Positions 1-10,460 of a stretch of DNA of 64,000 nt are shown here, piece after piece (within the stretch, counting starts at the first letter, position 1; the number at the start of each line of letters is the position of its first letter). The position numbers and the translations under genes are program-made. The stretch is from contig CM018041.1 of assembly GCA_008638375.1 (NCBI GenBank), positions 16,598,953 to 16,662,952 on the forward strand, in the 5' to 3' direction. The notes below the pieces were generated by a model. The model ran no database searches. It saw only the letters and a list, made by a program, of their open reading frames with translations, and had not been told where the DNA came from. The DNA is from Nyssa sinensis. Taxonomy: Eukaryota; Streptophyta; Magnoliopsida; Cornales; Nyssaceae.

Positions 1-786
1 CCAAACTTTCCAGATTTCATCAGTTGATATGGAAAGTTCAGCTGTTGTAATGGTAAGTGGCTTTACTACTAACTCTTTTTGGTGGAATGGACCAGTTTGA
101 CCTAGGTTAGACCTGAGCATATAATATCAGTGGCAAGCAAGAGTGACATTGTCAACCAAATCAGACCAGGTTGGCTGGTTTACACTGGAAACAGAAGAGT
201 TTTGGTTTGCTAGATTGAACTTAACACCTAAAAGCCATGCTAATCCAGCCCCACATAAAACCATGTAGATTAATGAACTGGGAAAAAAAGTCGTATATTG
301 CATAGTTTGTACATGTTAACCTAATTTCACCATCCCAAATTCACCATGTTTCCAGCATTTCTAGATTTAGGCCAGACATTTCAAGTTTGAGACAATCTGA
401 GCCTGACTCTGGAAATATTGTACTCAAAGCAAGTGCATTCACTTAGAGATATCATGAACCTTTATATAGGTTAAGGAAATTGGTAACTCCTCATTTGGGA
501 TCGTATAGTGCACAACTTCCATCACTTATTCCTCAGATAGTCCATATGAACAGAGATTCATTTTCACAGCAGAATAACTAATTTAAACTGGTGGTTTTGG
601 CAGACAAGCTTGTCAAATGGTTTCCCAATGATTGTCATCCGAGGACTATCTGACTTAGCTGGGGGACAACCAGGGCCGAACTCAATTGATATATTTGGGC
701 CTCTTGTCGCGCTAAATACTGCCAAAGCTGTGGTTCAGTTTGTCAAGCAACTACCAGGAATAGGAGTAGGAGATGCGCAATATTGA
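1..786 (+). CDS. Nucleoside phosphorylase / bark-storage-protein-like, 3' end only
   Basis: Two exons are visible: 1-52 and 604-786 (stop TGA 784-786), separated by a phase-0 intron 53-603 that starts GTAAGT and ends CAG. The first exon reads ...DMESSAVVM, the purine/uridine phosphorylase (PNP_UDP_1) motif in which the Met-Glu pair binds the nucleoside ribose. The second reads SNGFPMIVIRGLSDLAGG, then a C-terminal helix with ALNTAKAVVQFVKQLPG. Plant members of this family include bark storage proteins and wound-inducible vegetative storage proteins related to MTA/SAH nucleosidase; many are secreted or vacuolar. The N-terminal part, including any signal peptide, lies left of the window, so enzyme and storage roles cannot be separated. 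The Glu and the later Asp (GLSDLAG) are present, so nothing visible argues against activity. Family call is firm; exact function is inferred. Confidence 0.88.
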
Positions 787-816
787 AGAGATATTAGATG
801 TTAGCTTATCAATAAG

Positions 817-822
817 AATAAA
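817..822 (+). terminator. Possible polyadenylation signal AATAAA
   Basis: AATAAA lies 31 bases after the stop codon of the phosphorylase-like gene; a second A-rich AATAATAAAAA stretch follows near 892-901. Either could serve in 3' end formation. Plant signals are loose, so this is a guess from position and sequence. Confidence 0.35.
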
Positions 823-1489
823 CCTTGAATTGGTGGCAGATTGTTTTTGTTCAAGTGTCTTCTTCCTCTTGCATGAGAAATTTCAATCTGCAAATAATAA
901 AAATATTTTGCTTTAAAAAAATATAGTATGCTTAAATGTGCTGTGCTTGTTTCTCTATCCATTTGATTTGATTCAATTTATCTAGCATGATAGTCTACAA
1001 ATTAAACGATGAACAATGAAAAAAATAAAAAACAAAAATTTCTAGGGTCTAAAAAGCTTGACTAATTTTTGTCATTGGTTTCACAACATTTATCTGTCTA
1101 TCATTACAAAAATGCAGCAACAAACTGACATAGTGTCATTTTCAAAAACAATTTGCAAACCTTTGCAACTAGTGAAGACACATGTGAGCAGGTTTTGTTA
1201 ATCAGTATTTATAAAATCCGTTTTATTTTAGCAATAGAGTAATAAAAGAAAAATACATAACTTGTTTTCTATATTCTGTAAATACAGAATTATTTTTCTG
1301 TATTCTATAACTATAGAACCTGAATTTGCAAAAAACAAAAAAAAAAAAAAACTAATTATGTTCTAAGGTTTAAACAAACTGATTTATGATTCTAGAATTA
1401 AAAATTAGAAACAAATTACTGTTTAGAAACAATATATAGATTTGACCAAAAGCAAAAAATCATAAATGGAAGAAACTTATAATTTTCTG
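823..1489. other. AT-rich intergenic spacer, no gene seen
   Basis: AT-rich sequence with homopolymer runs (an A run near 1332-1350). A short direct repeat of ATTCTGTAAATACAGAATT type is seen near 1273-1305. No coding region could be supported. The outer end of the neighbouring copia LTR may reach into this stretch; its boundary is not resolved. Confidence 0.5.
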
Positions 1490-2571
1490 GAACAGACGAA
1501 GTCTAGCATTTGACACTTTCTCCTTAAGGCAGAATACGTCATCGTACTTGGTGCTTACGATTGAGTGGACATTTGCTTCCTAGGATGAAGTGGTCTCACA
1601 TAGAGAAGGAGAAGTACTGCAGTCTCTGTGTACAGTGAACCAAGGCTTATGTTTCAGAACTCTCTCAAACTGTATGAATGTACAGAAAATGTAATGAATT
1701 CAATGCAATGCATGTAGGTGCGTAGGTAGTATTTATATAGAGCATTCGTGTCTATTTGGCACAGACATGAAGGCTTACAGTCACAATTGTTCAATGAATA
1801 GACTGCAGGAGAGAAAACAATTCAGTTAAAATTCAAATCAAAGGTTTAATCGCAAAAAGATGTCATTTTTTGGATTTAAATCAAAACCAAACACAATCGC
1901 AAAACGACAGCGTTGGAATTAATTAATTTTGTAACTTAAACGAAATCGTTTTGAACTGTTTTTAACAATAACAACAGCGTTTTGAAAAATTATTTAAATG
2001 AATTTTTTTTCAAAAAGATATATATAGCGGGCCAAGGCCCGAACCCGAACCCGACCCAGGGCCGCGGCGGCGGGGCACGCGTGTGTGGCAAGCATGTGCT
2101 AGGTCCTCAAAAAGATATATACATAGTAGGCCAAGGCCCAAACCTGAACCCTGAATCTGACCCGACCCCACCCGACACGATTTAGGTGCGGGGTTGCGGC
2201 TCGCGCGCCTGTGGTAAACCAAGCATGTGCTAAATCCTCCCCCTTCCACAAAACTTGGGTGCCCCTTAGGGCCCAAACCTTCCTTCAAGGTAATTGTATA
2301 TATACTTTTTGAAAGCCTTGTACTCATCCGATGTAGGGACACAAGCTTTTCACAAGTTTCAAGCTTTTGTTACCATTTTCAAATAGTGATGTTTGGAGGC
2401 AATTTCTCATTCACTCCTTAATGGATTTGAGCAACCCAATACATGATTTTAATCTCCTAGTGGAGGAGAACACATTTTCATATGGACCCACCAAAATTAA
2501 TGTGTGGGACCCACTTTAATTTAACTCAAAGATAGCTAATTATTATGCTCAAAAACCCACTTTTTCCAACA
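1490..2571 (-). repeat. Probable 3' LTR of Copia-1
   Basis: On the minus strand it starts TGTTGGAAAAAGTGGG directly after the polypurine tract, as plant copia LTRs of this type do. TATA-like stretches occur on the minus strand at about 2296-2306 and 1731-1740 (CTATATAAAT). The CA end of the LTR was not found, so the left limit is a guess. It has no partner LTR in the window. Confidence 0.5.
2012..2225. repeat. Two diverged tandem copies, GC-rich, inside the Copia-1 LTR
   Basis: The segment AAAAAGATATATA..AGGCCAAGGCCC..AACC..GAACCC, ending with GCAAGCATGTGCTA (or CCAAGCATGTGCTA), occurs at about 2014-2101 and again at about 2109-2233. It is a GC-rich island (GCGGCGGCGGGGC at about 2062-2077) in otherwise AT-rich DNA. 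Apparent reading frames here are low-complexity shadows, not genes. Confidence 0.55.
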
Positions 2572-3296
2572 ATCCCCCACATGAATAAAATTGACTGAAA
2601 ATAATGCAAATGATATGCAGACACTTAGAGAGAGTTCTATTGGAAATCTTCTTCATAGAGGAAAGGTAGCTTGTGGCCTTGAACCGTCCCTTGTGAAATA
2701 CTATCAGGAATACTAGTTGTTCAGTGAACATGATATCTTGAACTTTCCAACCGTTTGTGTAAACCAAGACAATAGTATTCACACAGAATTATTCCTGACA
2801 TAGCTGGTTCTCAAGATTGTGTTTATTTTGGCCTTGAACAATTCCTGGTTTCATGAGTGCTTCTAGAGAATTTAGGCTTTATCATTCTCATAGAACTGGC
2901 CCAGTTCACACTCACATATGTGATTTCTTATTAAGCGTATCCTGTTATACCCCACTTGTATTTAACAATATATAAGAATCATTAAAAGTTTAGTTTATCA
3001 TATTCAACGCTATAGGCATCACTTATTCTTTTCATAAGAATAGGTAAGAGATTTTATTTCCATAGTGATCTTAATGAGTCACACACAATTCGGTTGTCCC
3101 TTCGAACTTAGGGCATAGAGTCACATGTATAATGGTAAGTTTTGACATATTCGTCGAAGACATAATACCGTGAAATAACTTCTCTCTACTGGTATTATGA
3201 CCATTAAGTACATAAGGTCAAAAGAAAATATTGCATATCTGTTAACCAAATGTTTGACTAGAGAGCAAGTGCAATAAACTCATATTCTATTGTGGA

Positions 3297-3966
3297 TAGG
3301 GGTGTCAATCGTGTCGTGTCGTGTCAAGGTAAGAGTATTATACTATATAGGTCGACCCGAACACGACACGATTAATTAATCGTGTCAACTTGCTCAACCC
3401 TAATACGACCTGTATAATACACGGGTGACACGACACGACCCGTATAACCCGTTTATTAAACAGGTCATGTTAAAACACGAATAACACGACACGACCCGTA
3501 TAACCCGTTTATTAAACATGTCATGTTAAACACGAATAACACGATCCATTTAAATTGTATAACCTGTTTTCATAATAAAATTACTAGATAAAATCTAATT
3601 TATTCATTTTTTAACATATTATAGTAATAATAATTATTTTTAACTGAGAGTAAGTTTTAAAATCTAATATTCATTAGGGTTTTTGTTTAGATGTAATTTG
3701 CAAAACTAACCTTACTTGTATGGGTAACAAATGGGTCAGACGGGTTAGGCGGGTTTGTATTAAACGGGTTGATACGAATAATCAAACGGGTTATTTCGTG
3801 TTAAACGGGTCAACCTGATTACAACCCGAACACGACACGTTTATTAAACGTGTTAAACGGGTTGACCCGTTTATGACCCAAACCCATATAAGCTTAACCC
3901 AAACCCGTTAATTACATGTAGGGTTCGAGTCGTGTTATCGTGTCGTGTCAAAAATTGACACCCCTA
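3297..3966. mobile_element. hAT-like non-autonomous DNA transposon, 670 bp
   Basis: Perfect 13-bp terminal inverted repeats, TAGGGGTGTCAAT at 3297-3309 and ATTGACACCCCTA at 3954-3966, are flanked by a perfect 8-bp duplication ATTGTGGA (3289-3296 and 3967-3974). An 8-bp duplication with TAGGG-type ends fits the hAT superfamily. The interior has no coding capacity and is built of short repeats of CACGACACGACCCG and ACCCGTTTATTAAAC on both strands, including a direct repeat of about 60 bp (about 3431-3490 and 3489-3545). It interrupts the RNase H sequence of Copia-1. Confidence 0.85.
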
Positions 3967-5130
3967 ATTGTGGATTGGGAAATGCACGTTTGTTTAGAAG
4001 ATTTTCATGATACTGCTCCACCATCAAGTGTAAACAAATACCCACGTGTGAACTTTGAGTCTTTGGCTATCAGATATCTAGTTTGCATCACAATATCCTT
4101 CTAGTACTTGCTGGATACCTTGAGTAATGCAATCCATAGTTTTGGGTGTATTTTAAATATCTCAAAACCACCCTAACTATTTCCTTCCAATGATCTGGAC
4201 CTAGGATTACTTGTGTATCTACTCAATTTGCTGACAGCACAAGCTATGTCTGGATGGATACAATTCATCACATACATTAGGCTGCCTAATTATTTGTGCA
4301 TACTCTAGTTGTGATATGCTTTTGCCATTATTCTTGGATAAGTGTAGATTTACATCTACAAGTGTTCTCCGTTGGACTGCTATCATCTTGTTTAAATTTC
4401 TTGAGTATTCTCTCAATGTAATGTGATTGAGATAATATCAATCCATCTGATGTTCTAGAGATCTTTATCCCAAGTATAATATCGGCAACACCTAAGTCCT
4501 TCATGTCAAACTTATTGTTTAACATTTTCTTAGGTAGCTTTAATGACTTCATTATTACTACCCATAATGAGCATATCATCAACATAGAGATAAATAATGA
4601 CTAAAATTATTTTCAGTGTTCTTGACATATACACATTTGTCACACTCATTGATTTTGAACCCATTTGACATCATTACACTATCAAATTTCTCATGTCCAC
4701 TGCTTCGGTGCTTGTTTTAGTCCATAAAGAGATTTAACAAGCCGACAAACTTTCTTTTCTTGACTTCGAACAATAAACCCTTCGGGTTGTTCTATATATA
4801 TTTCTTCATCTAATTCACCATTTAAGAAAGTTATCTTTACATCCATTTGATGTATCTCAAGATTGTGTATAGCTGCAATAGCCTATTAACATTCGAATGG
4901 ATGATATCCTTATGACAGGTGAATATGTATCAAAATAGTCAAAGCCTTCCTTTTACTTGTATCCTTTGATAACAAGCCTGGCCTTGTACTTTTTAATAGA
5001 TTCATCTGCTTTCATTTTCTTATTGAGTATCCATTTATATCCAAGAGGTTTCAAACCTGGTAGAAGATCCACTAGTTCTCATGTATGATTTTGTACAATG
5101 GATTCTACTTCATTGTTTATAGCCTCTTTC
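3967..5130 (-). pseudogene. Copia-1 reverse transcriptase and RNase H remnant
   Basis: Minus-strand reading from about 5130 down gives DESIKKYKARLVIKGYK and YSPVI near 5010-4900, then PEGFIV-like RT text. At 4585-4416 an open stretch reads DMKDLGVADIILGIKISR, then LILSQSHYIERILKKF, the RVT_2 C-terminal region. A one-base shift near 4283 moves the frame from QLEYAQIIRQ to the expected [25 protein letters not shown] text. RNase H follows (SKFTRGYVFTLDGGAVSWK), continues up to the hAT insertion, and resumes beyond it at 3288-3260 (STIEYEFIALA). Several in-frame stops make it a pseudogene. Confidence 0.75.
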
Positions 5131-5399
5131 CAATAAGGAGCTTCAAGACTCAACATTGCTTCTTTAAAGCTTTGAGGCTCATCTTCTAACAAATACATCA
5201 GAAAATCTAGACCAAAAATTTTGACATTCTAGTCCTTTTGCTTCATCTAGGTTCATCATCATCATGTTGCTCTTGACTACTACCTACTGCAGTGTCATGA
5301 GTTCTTTTATTTGAACTCGACTCTTGTATTGATTTGTAAGGAAATACATGTTCAAAGAACCATGTATTCATTGACTCAATAATAGTATTAACATGCATA

Positions 5400-6047
5400 T
5401 TGAGAATTTTTTTATTTATGAATTAGAAATTAATAAGCACTACTATTATGAGCATACTCTATGAAAATACAATCAACTATTTTCGGTCCTATTTTAACCT
5501 TTTTAGGTGCAGAAACTACCACCTTAGCCAAACACCCCCACACTTTTAAGTATTTGTAAGAAGATCTTCAACTTTTCCACAACTCATATGGAGATTTATT
5601 GATTTTCTTTTGAGGTATTCGATTGAGAATATAATTTGCGGAAAGAATTGCTTCCCCCCACAAATTCTAAGGTAGTCTAGAACTTTATAGCAATGCATTC
5701 ATCATTTCTTTTAGAGTTCTGTTTTTCCGTTCAACAATTCCATTTTACTGAGGTGAATAGGGTGCAGTTGTTTGGTGTATAATACTATGTTGTGAACAAA
5801 ACTCACCAAAAGGTGCTTCATATTCACCACCTCTATCACTTCTCAATATCTTGATCTTCTTATCAAGTTGATTCTCAACCTTTTTCTTGTAATGTTTAAA
5901 TATTTATAATGCCTTATCTTTACTTCTTAACAAGTAAACATAACAGTATCTTGTGCAATCATCAATAAAAGTAAGAAAATATTTCTTACCACCTCTAATT
6001 TGAATACATTTCAAATCACAAATATCTAAATGTATTAATTCTAGAGG
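5400..6047 (-). pseudogene. Copia-1 integrase core remnant
   Basis: On the minus strand the text ILRSDRGGEYEAPFGEFC (about 5855-5800) carries the second catalytic Asp of the DDE integrase. About 40 residues on, NGIVERKNRTLKEMMNALL (about 5745-5690) carries the Glu. A stop codon falls between them, just before NGIVERKN. Typical copia integrase spacing; non-functional. Confidence 0.75.
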
Positions 6048-6524
6048 TTAACTACTTCTTTCAATTGATTGAAAGAAAGTTCTTGTAAGCTTTGCTTCTA
6101 CACAAGTCTCACATTTATGATTTGAATCAAATTTTATTTTAGGCAAACATTCCATATTAACTAATCTATGCAATGTATCAAAATTAACATGTCCTAGTCT
6201 ACCATGCCACATATTTGAAGACTCAAGTATATAAACAAAAGTTGTATTCTTATTATTATTAATAACAAGTACAATAGTCATTACATTCATCTTAAAGAGC
6301 CCGTCGCGCATATATCCCTTACCCACATACATCCTATTTTTGGTAAGGACAAATTTATCAAACACAAACACCAATTTGAATCCTTTTTTGCTCAACAATG
6401 ATCCAGACACCAAGTTTTTTCGGATATCAGGCACATGCAGCACATTGTTAAAGGTAAGCTCTTTTCTAGATGTCATCTTCAGTAGTCCTTGACCTTCAAC
6501 CTTGGAAGTTGAGGAGTTGCCCAT
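6048..6524 (-). pseudogene. Copia-1 GAG-pre-integrase domain
   Basis: A 158-codon open stretch on the minus strand. It reads LTFNNVLHVPDIRKNLVSG, then a WHGRLGHVNFDTLHRL segment and CETCVEAKLTRTFF. The H-H-C-C zinc-binding residues of the integrase N-terminus are visible (HGRLGH ... CETC). This is the longest intact piece of Copia-1. It is bounded upstream and downstream by stops, so it is a fragment and not a gene. Confidence 0.8.
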
Positions 6525-6767
6525 AAAAAGTTATTCTCCATTTTCTATAGCATGATATGATGAGAAAATTTTCTTATTAGAGCAAATATGGCAAGTAGCC
6601 CTAGTGTCCACCCACCATTCTTTTGTATTGCTTCCAATAAAGTTGACTTTGGAAACTACAGCCGAAAGATTCATTTCAAACACATCATCTGAAAGATTGT
6701 CCACTTCGATTATGTTGGCCTGTGCTTGCCTCTTGTTAGCATTCCCTTGGTCTTGTTTCTTGTTGTG

Positions 6768-6809
6768 ACAATCCTTTATGCGATGACCTGGTTTGTCACA
6801 TATGTAACA
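6768..6809 (-). other. Copia-1 gag zinc knuckle (CCHC)
   Basis: Minus-strand translation CYICDKPGHRIKDC fits CX2CX4HX4C exactly, the nucleocapsid RNA-binding knuckle at the end of gag. Copia similarity is lost a few dozen bases further upstream (about 6850). Confidence 0.8.
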
Positions 6810-6869
6810 TTTGCCCTTGAAATTTTTGTTGTCATTGCCTTTAGACTTGTTTCTAATAGTTATCAGTTT

Positions 6870-7538
6870 TAAAAATAAACCTTAATTGGGATGAAAATGT
6901 TTATTTTGCATCTTTAGACCTTTAGAACACAACAATAATACACATACATACACACACACAATCAATGATTAATATCAATGAATATTGTTGGTATGACATT
7001 GTGCACAAGCACCTCGTTTACTTTCTTTTGATTTTCAAAGGGAGCCTAGAGAATTCTTATTGGGATTCCCCAACTATCCTCCCACATTCAACCCACATGT
7101 GCGTCTTTACTAGTTGCACTCCCCTTTTCAAGTATATTTCAAAAATTCTAAATTGTAAATTAAATAACACCTCCTAAAATGTCATGCAAATTAAAGGAAC
7201 AATATGTAGTTGTACAAGTTAAGGATCAAGGGTGGCTTTGGTTGTTACGAGAAGAGAGACTTAATCTGATGCGCGTAAACTGACCTAAGATACTCCTAAC
7301 CGATCCATCAAAAACAAGTTAAAGATTAAGGTCATATCCAAGTAGTGTAAGTACCCACTCCTCACACAAATTACAGTGAGTTCGATTCCCCCTCCCTTAC
7401 ATCGTTGTATAAAATGAGATGCCCATTGTGTGCGTAAAAAAGATTAGGAGAGAATAATTACTTCAAACAGTAGGCCAATATAGCAAAAGTTGAATTAGGA
7501 CTAAATTTAACTCATTCATCAATAGACATAGAATCTAA
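6870..7538. other. Spacer with a possible tRNA-derived repeat scrap
   Basis: No gene is seen. Near 7340-7400 the text GTGTAAGTACCCACTC...GAGTTCGATTCCC resembles a Pol III B box inside a dispersed plant repeat, but no clear A box, ends or target duplication could be found. Confidence 0.3.
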
Positions 7539-7798
7539 GGTCATGTTTCGTACAGTGGAATGGGATATTTCAAGAATGTCTATTCTAACTTTTTCATTCT
7601 TTATTCTTGTTTGATGTGATTGGAAATGGACATTCCATTAAAAATTATTCCAAACATTCATTTGGTCTAAATAAGTAATCCTTATTACATTTCATGCTAG
7701 TTGAATTCCATTTCTTATTCCATTCCATGTCATTTGCATTTTATTTCTTATTTCATTCCATTGAATAACCATTTCATTCTTGTAAATCAAACATGACC
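7539..7798. mobile_element. Tourist-like (PIF/Harbinger) MITE, 260 bp
   Basis: Terminal inverted repeats GGTCATGTTT (7539-7548) and AAACATGACC (7789-7798) are flanked by TAA on both sides (7536-7538 and 7799-7801). The TAA duplication with a GG..CATGTTT terminus is the Tourist signature. The inside is rich in GGAATG/CATTCC and forms a long imperfect hairpin; no coding capacity. Confidence 0.8.
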
Positions 7799-7871
7799 TA
7801 AAATTTTTCAGCTAACAACTCCAGCATACAACACATCTAAAATATATTATTAGAGGAAGTGTAATACCCTC

Positions 7872-8200
7872 GCTATATTTGGTACGCGAGAATGGAATGG
7901 TCATTCCATGCTAATGGAAATGACATGGAATGAAATAGGGATTATTCACCTAAGCCAAAGGAAAGGTTTGAATGATTTTTCATGAAATGCGCATTTCATG
8001 TAATAGGTATTTTCAATCATACCAAACAAGAAAAATGAATGAAAAAATTAAAATGAAGCCAAAGGAAATGTTGGAATGATTTTTAATAAAATGTTCATTC
8101 TATATAATAGGCATTTCTAATCATACCAAACAAGAAAAATTAATGAAAAAATTAGAATAAACATTTCTAAAATATCCATTCCGCCGTACCGAACATGATC
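7872..8200. mobile_element. Second Tourist-like MITE, opposite orientation
   Basis: The right end, read on the minus strand (GATCATGTTCGGTACGGCGG), matches the left end of the MITE at 7539. The left end GCTATATTTGGTACGCGAG is its imperfect inverted partner. The interior shares the GAATGGAATG and TTTCTAATCATACCAAACAAG text. Target duplication is not clear, so boundaries are approximate. Confidence 0.65.
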
Positions 8201-8637
8201 TCAATTGTTGAGAATATGAGTCCTTTAACATAGAACCAACCTATGAGGGTTTGTAGTCTCCTACAATTGTTAATTGTTAATTATTATTATTATTATTTTA
8301 GTTTAAGGAAAGAAAAATCACCCATTGTCTTTATTTATACTATATATACCCTTTAAATTGGATACTCCAAACACTTCACCATTGTACCAAAAATCTCATG
8401 TCGTCAAAGAAGGGGAAAGAAAAAAACAAATGTCATCAAAATCACTTTCTTTCTTTTTTGAAAATAATTAATTATGCATGATAAGATTCACAAGACACAT
8501 GATTGACTTAGTTTTTATTCTACAAGCAAAAATATTGATTTCCACCGTCTCTTCTACGACATTCTCATTTTGAAAATCCCAGTTACCCTTTCAATGTCAC
8601 TTTTTATCTGATAAAGTCCTTCAAGTTGTTTGATCAT

Positions 8638-9441
8638 AGACTTCACACCATACATGTGTTTCTTTTCATTTTGTTGTTCCAATTCTTTTCTTTTTTTTTA
8701 AGAGAAGGTGTATTATACAATTATTCATTATTTTACAAGTTTAAATGAATATCTCGATTCTAAATCCCGAAAAACGAACAACTCAATAATAAGAATTTCA
8801 CATCTTACATGTGTTTCATTTCATATTGATGCCCTAATTCTTTTTTGACAACGGAAGATGTATTATACAATTAATTATTATTTTACAAGCACGCAACAAT
8901 AAGAATTTCACATCATACATGTGTTTCAATTCATTTTGATGCCCCAATTCTTTTTTGGCAACGGAAAATATATTGTACAATTATTCATTATTTTACAAGT
9001 CAACGAAAGTTTCTCAATTCCAAATCCTGAAAGTCAACAACTAAAAATAAGAATTTCACATCATACATGTGTTTCTTTTCATTTTGACGCCCCAATTCTT
9101 TTTATCAACAACCCAACCCAACAATAAGAATTTCGCATCATAGGTATTTCGTTTCATTTTGATGCCTCAATTTTTTTTACCAACAACCTATCAATAAGAA
9201 TTTCACATCATAGGTATTTCGTTTCATTTTGATGCCTCAATTCTTTTTTACCAACAGCCCAACAGTAAGAATTTCACATCATACATGTGCTTCTTTACAT
9301 TTTGATGTATCAATTCCTTTTTTTTTTCCGTTGAATTCTTTTTACTAACAACCCAACAAAAAGAAATTAACAATTCTTTTTATGAACAATCCAAAAAAAA
9401 GAATTTCACATCATACATGTGTTTCTTTTCATTTTGATGCA
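8638..9441. repeat. Minisatellite array, AAGAATTTCACATCATACATGTG units
   Basis: About eight copies of a unit centred on AATTTCACATCATACATGTG, followed by TTTCATTTTGATGCCCC and AATTCTTTTT. Copies start near 8638, 8796, 8904, 9052, 9127, 9193, 9268 and 9401. Spacing falls into two classes, roughly 65-75 bp and roughly 110-155 bp; the long units add TGTATTATACAATTATTC and TATTTTACAAG text. Some copies have ATAGGTATTTCG in place of ATACATGTGTTTC. Reading frames here are by-products of the repeat. Confidence 0.8.
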
Positions 9442-10298
9442 ATTATTCATTACTTATTATTTATAAGCCTATAAGAGTCTTAGCTCAAGCCATAGTTAGC
9501 ATAAAGAAGTAAACTACACATCCCTCTACTGGAGGAGAGAGAGAAAAATCTCATAACTTCTTCTGAAGAATAAGTCATGAGTTATCAACCAAATTAGTCC
9601 CAATGGGCTTTTGATGCCCCAATGTATACATTAATTATTTCATTCATTGTCTTTTGAGTTCTTAAATTGCATAGCACAATCATTTAGTAACGAATTAACA
9701 GAGATTGTATTAGAAGGGAAAAAAATGTAGTAAATAGTAATAGCCAATGAAATGGACAATGTGGTTCCAAGTCTTATCTATATTATTAGGGAGGGGGGAA
9801 TTGCAGCATACCATTAGGTACTAAGTTGAGTTTTAAACACTAAATTTCAATAACGAATTAACAGAGATACTGTATAGGCCTTGGTCGTCTCAAAAGTAAA
9901 TTTAATGACAGCATTCAAGTCTTAGTATTCTTGTACAAAAAAGGTCATATTTTGCTTGTTTCATATGAAAGATTTTACTGGGAAATGGAACTTCACACTT
10001 GGATTTTACTTTTAAATGGTAAAATACTTGGACCGTTAAGTGTGAAAATGCAGATTTGGGTCTAAGAACAGCTACTTTGTAAAAATAAAATTGATATCAA
10101 AGAATAGTTGTTTTCTAGTTCATTTACACCACATACAAATATCAAGAAGGCGGCCATCCTAGTATCCCATGGGGCTTCACTATAAGACTCCTATCAATGA
10201 CAACATACATCATTCAAGAACATTTAAAAGATGCCAATTATCAAAAACAGAAGGGGCTAGCAAGAAGTCCTTATCGTTAATAGATTGATTAACAAGTT
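9442..10298. other. Intergenic, no feature recognised
   Basis: AT-rich sequence with stops in all frames. No gene, terminal repeats or duplications were found. Confidence 0.4.
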
Positions 10299-10460
10299 AA
10301 ACAAAGGACAAATCCAAGACAAGAGACTCCCGTCATTGCGGGGTTCGAGGAGGGTTAAATATACGCAATCTTATTTGTGCAAGCGGAAATACTGTTTTTG
10401 TAACTCGAAAACGTGACTTCCAAGTCACAATAGAACAACCTTACCATTGTGCCAAGGCTC
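10299..10460 (-). mobile_element. tRNA-derived SINE (minus orientation)
   Basis: On the minus strand TTGGCACAATGGTAAGGTTG (A-box part) is followed by TTGTGACTTGGAAGTCACG (B-box part, decayed). The body holds CCCCGCAATGACGGGAGTC and ends in GGATTTGTCCTTTGTTT. It matches the SINE at 18299-18424 in order and in short blocks. No target duplication was found, and it is more diverged than the other copy. Confidence 0.65.

Larger units (their letters stand above)
1490..6870 (-). mobile_element. Decayed Ty1/copia retrotransposon (Copia-1)
   Basis: Read on the minus strand from about 6870 down, this shows the copia order: CCHC zinc knuckle of gag, GAG-pre-integrase, integrase, reverse transcriptase, RNase H, a purine-rich tract (GTGGGGGAT at about 2572-2580), then the start of a 3' LTR (TGTTGG, 2566-2571). 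The reading frame is broken by many stops and frameshifts, so it is non-functional. Sequence upstream of the zinc knuckle (start of gag, primer-binding site, 5' LTR) is missing; copia similarity fades at about 6850-6870, so the element is 5'-truncated. A hAT-like element (3297-3966) interrupts RNase H. The left boundary is approximate. Confidence 0.8.

Noticed and set aside
1982..2342. Frames of 67 and 110 codons on both strands
   Set aside because: They are made of the GC-rich tandem repeat in the Copia-1 LTR, with Gly/Pro-rich artefact translation.
8638..9441. CRISPR-like array
   Set aside because: Units are irregular in length, spacers are related to each other, and the setting is a plant nuclear genome; it is a minisatellite.
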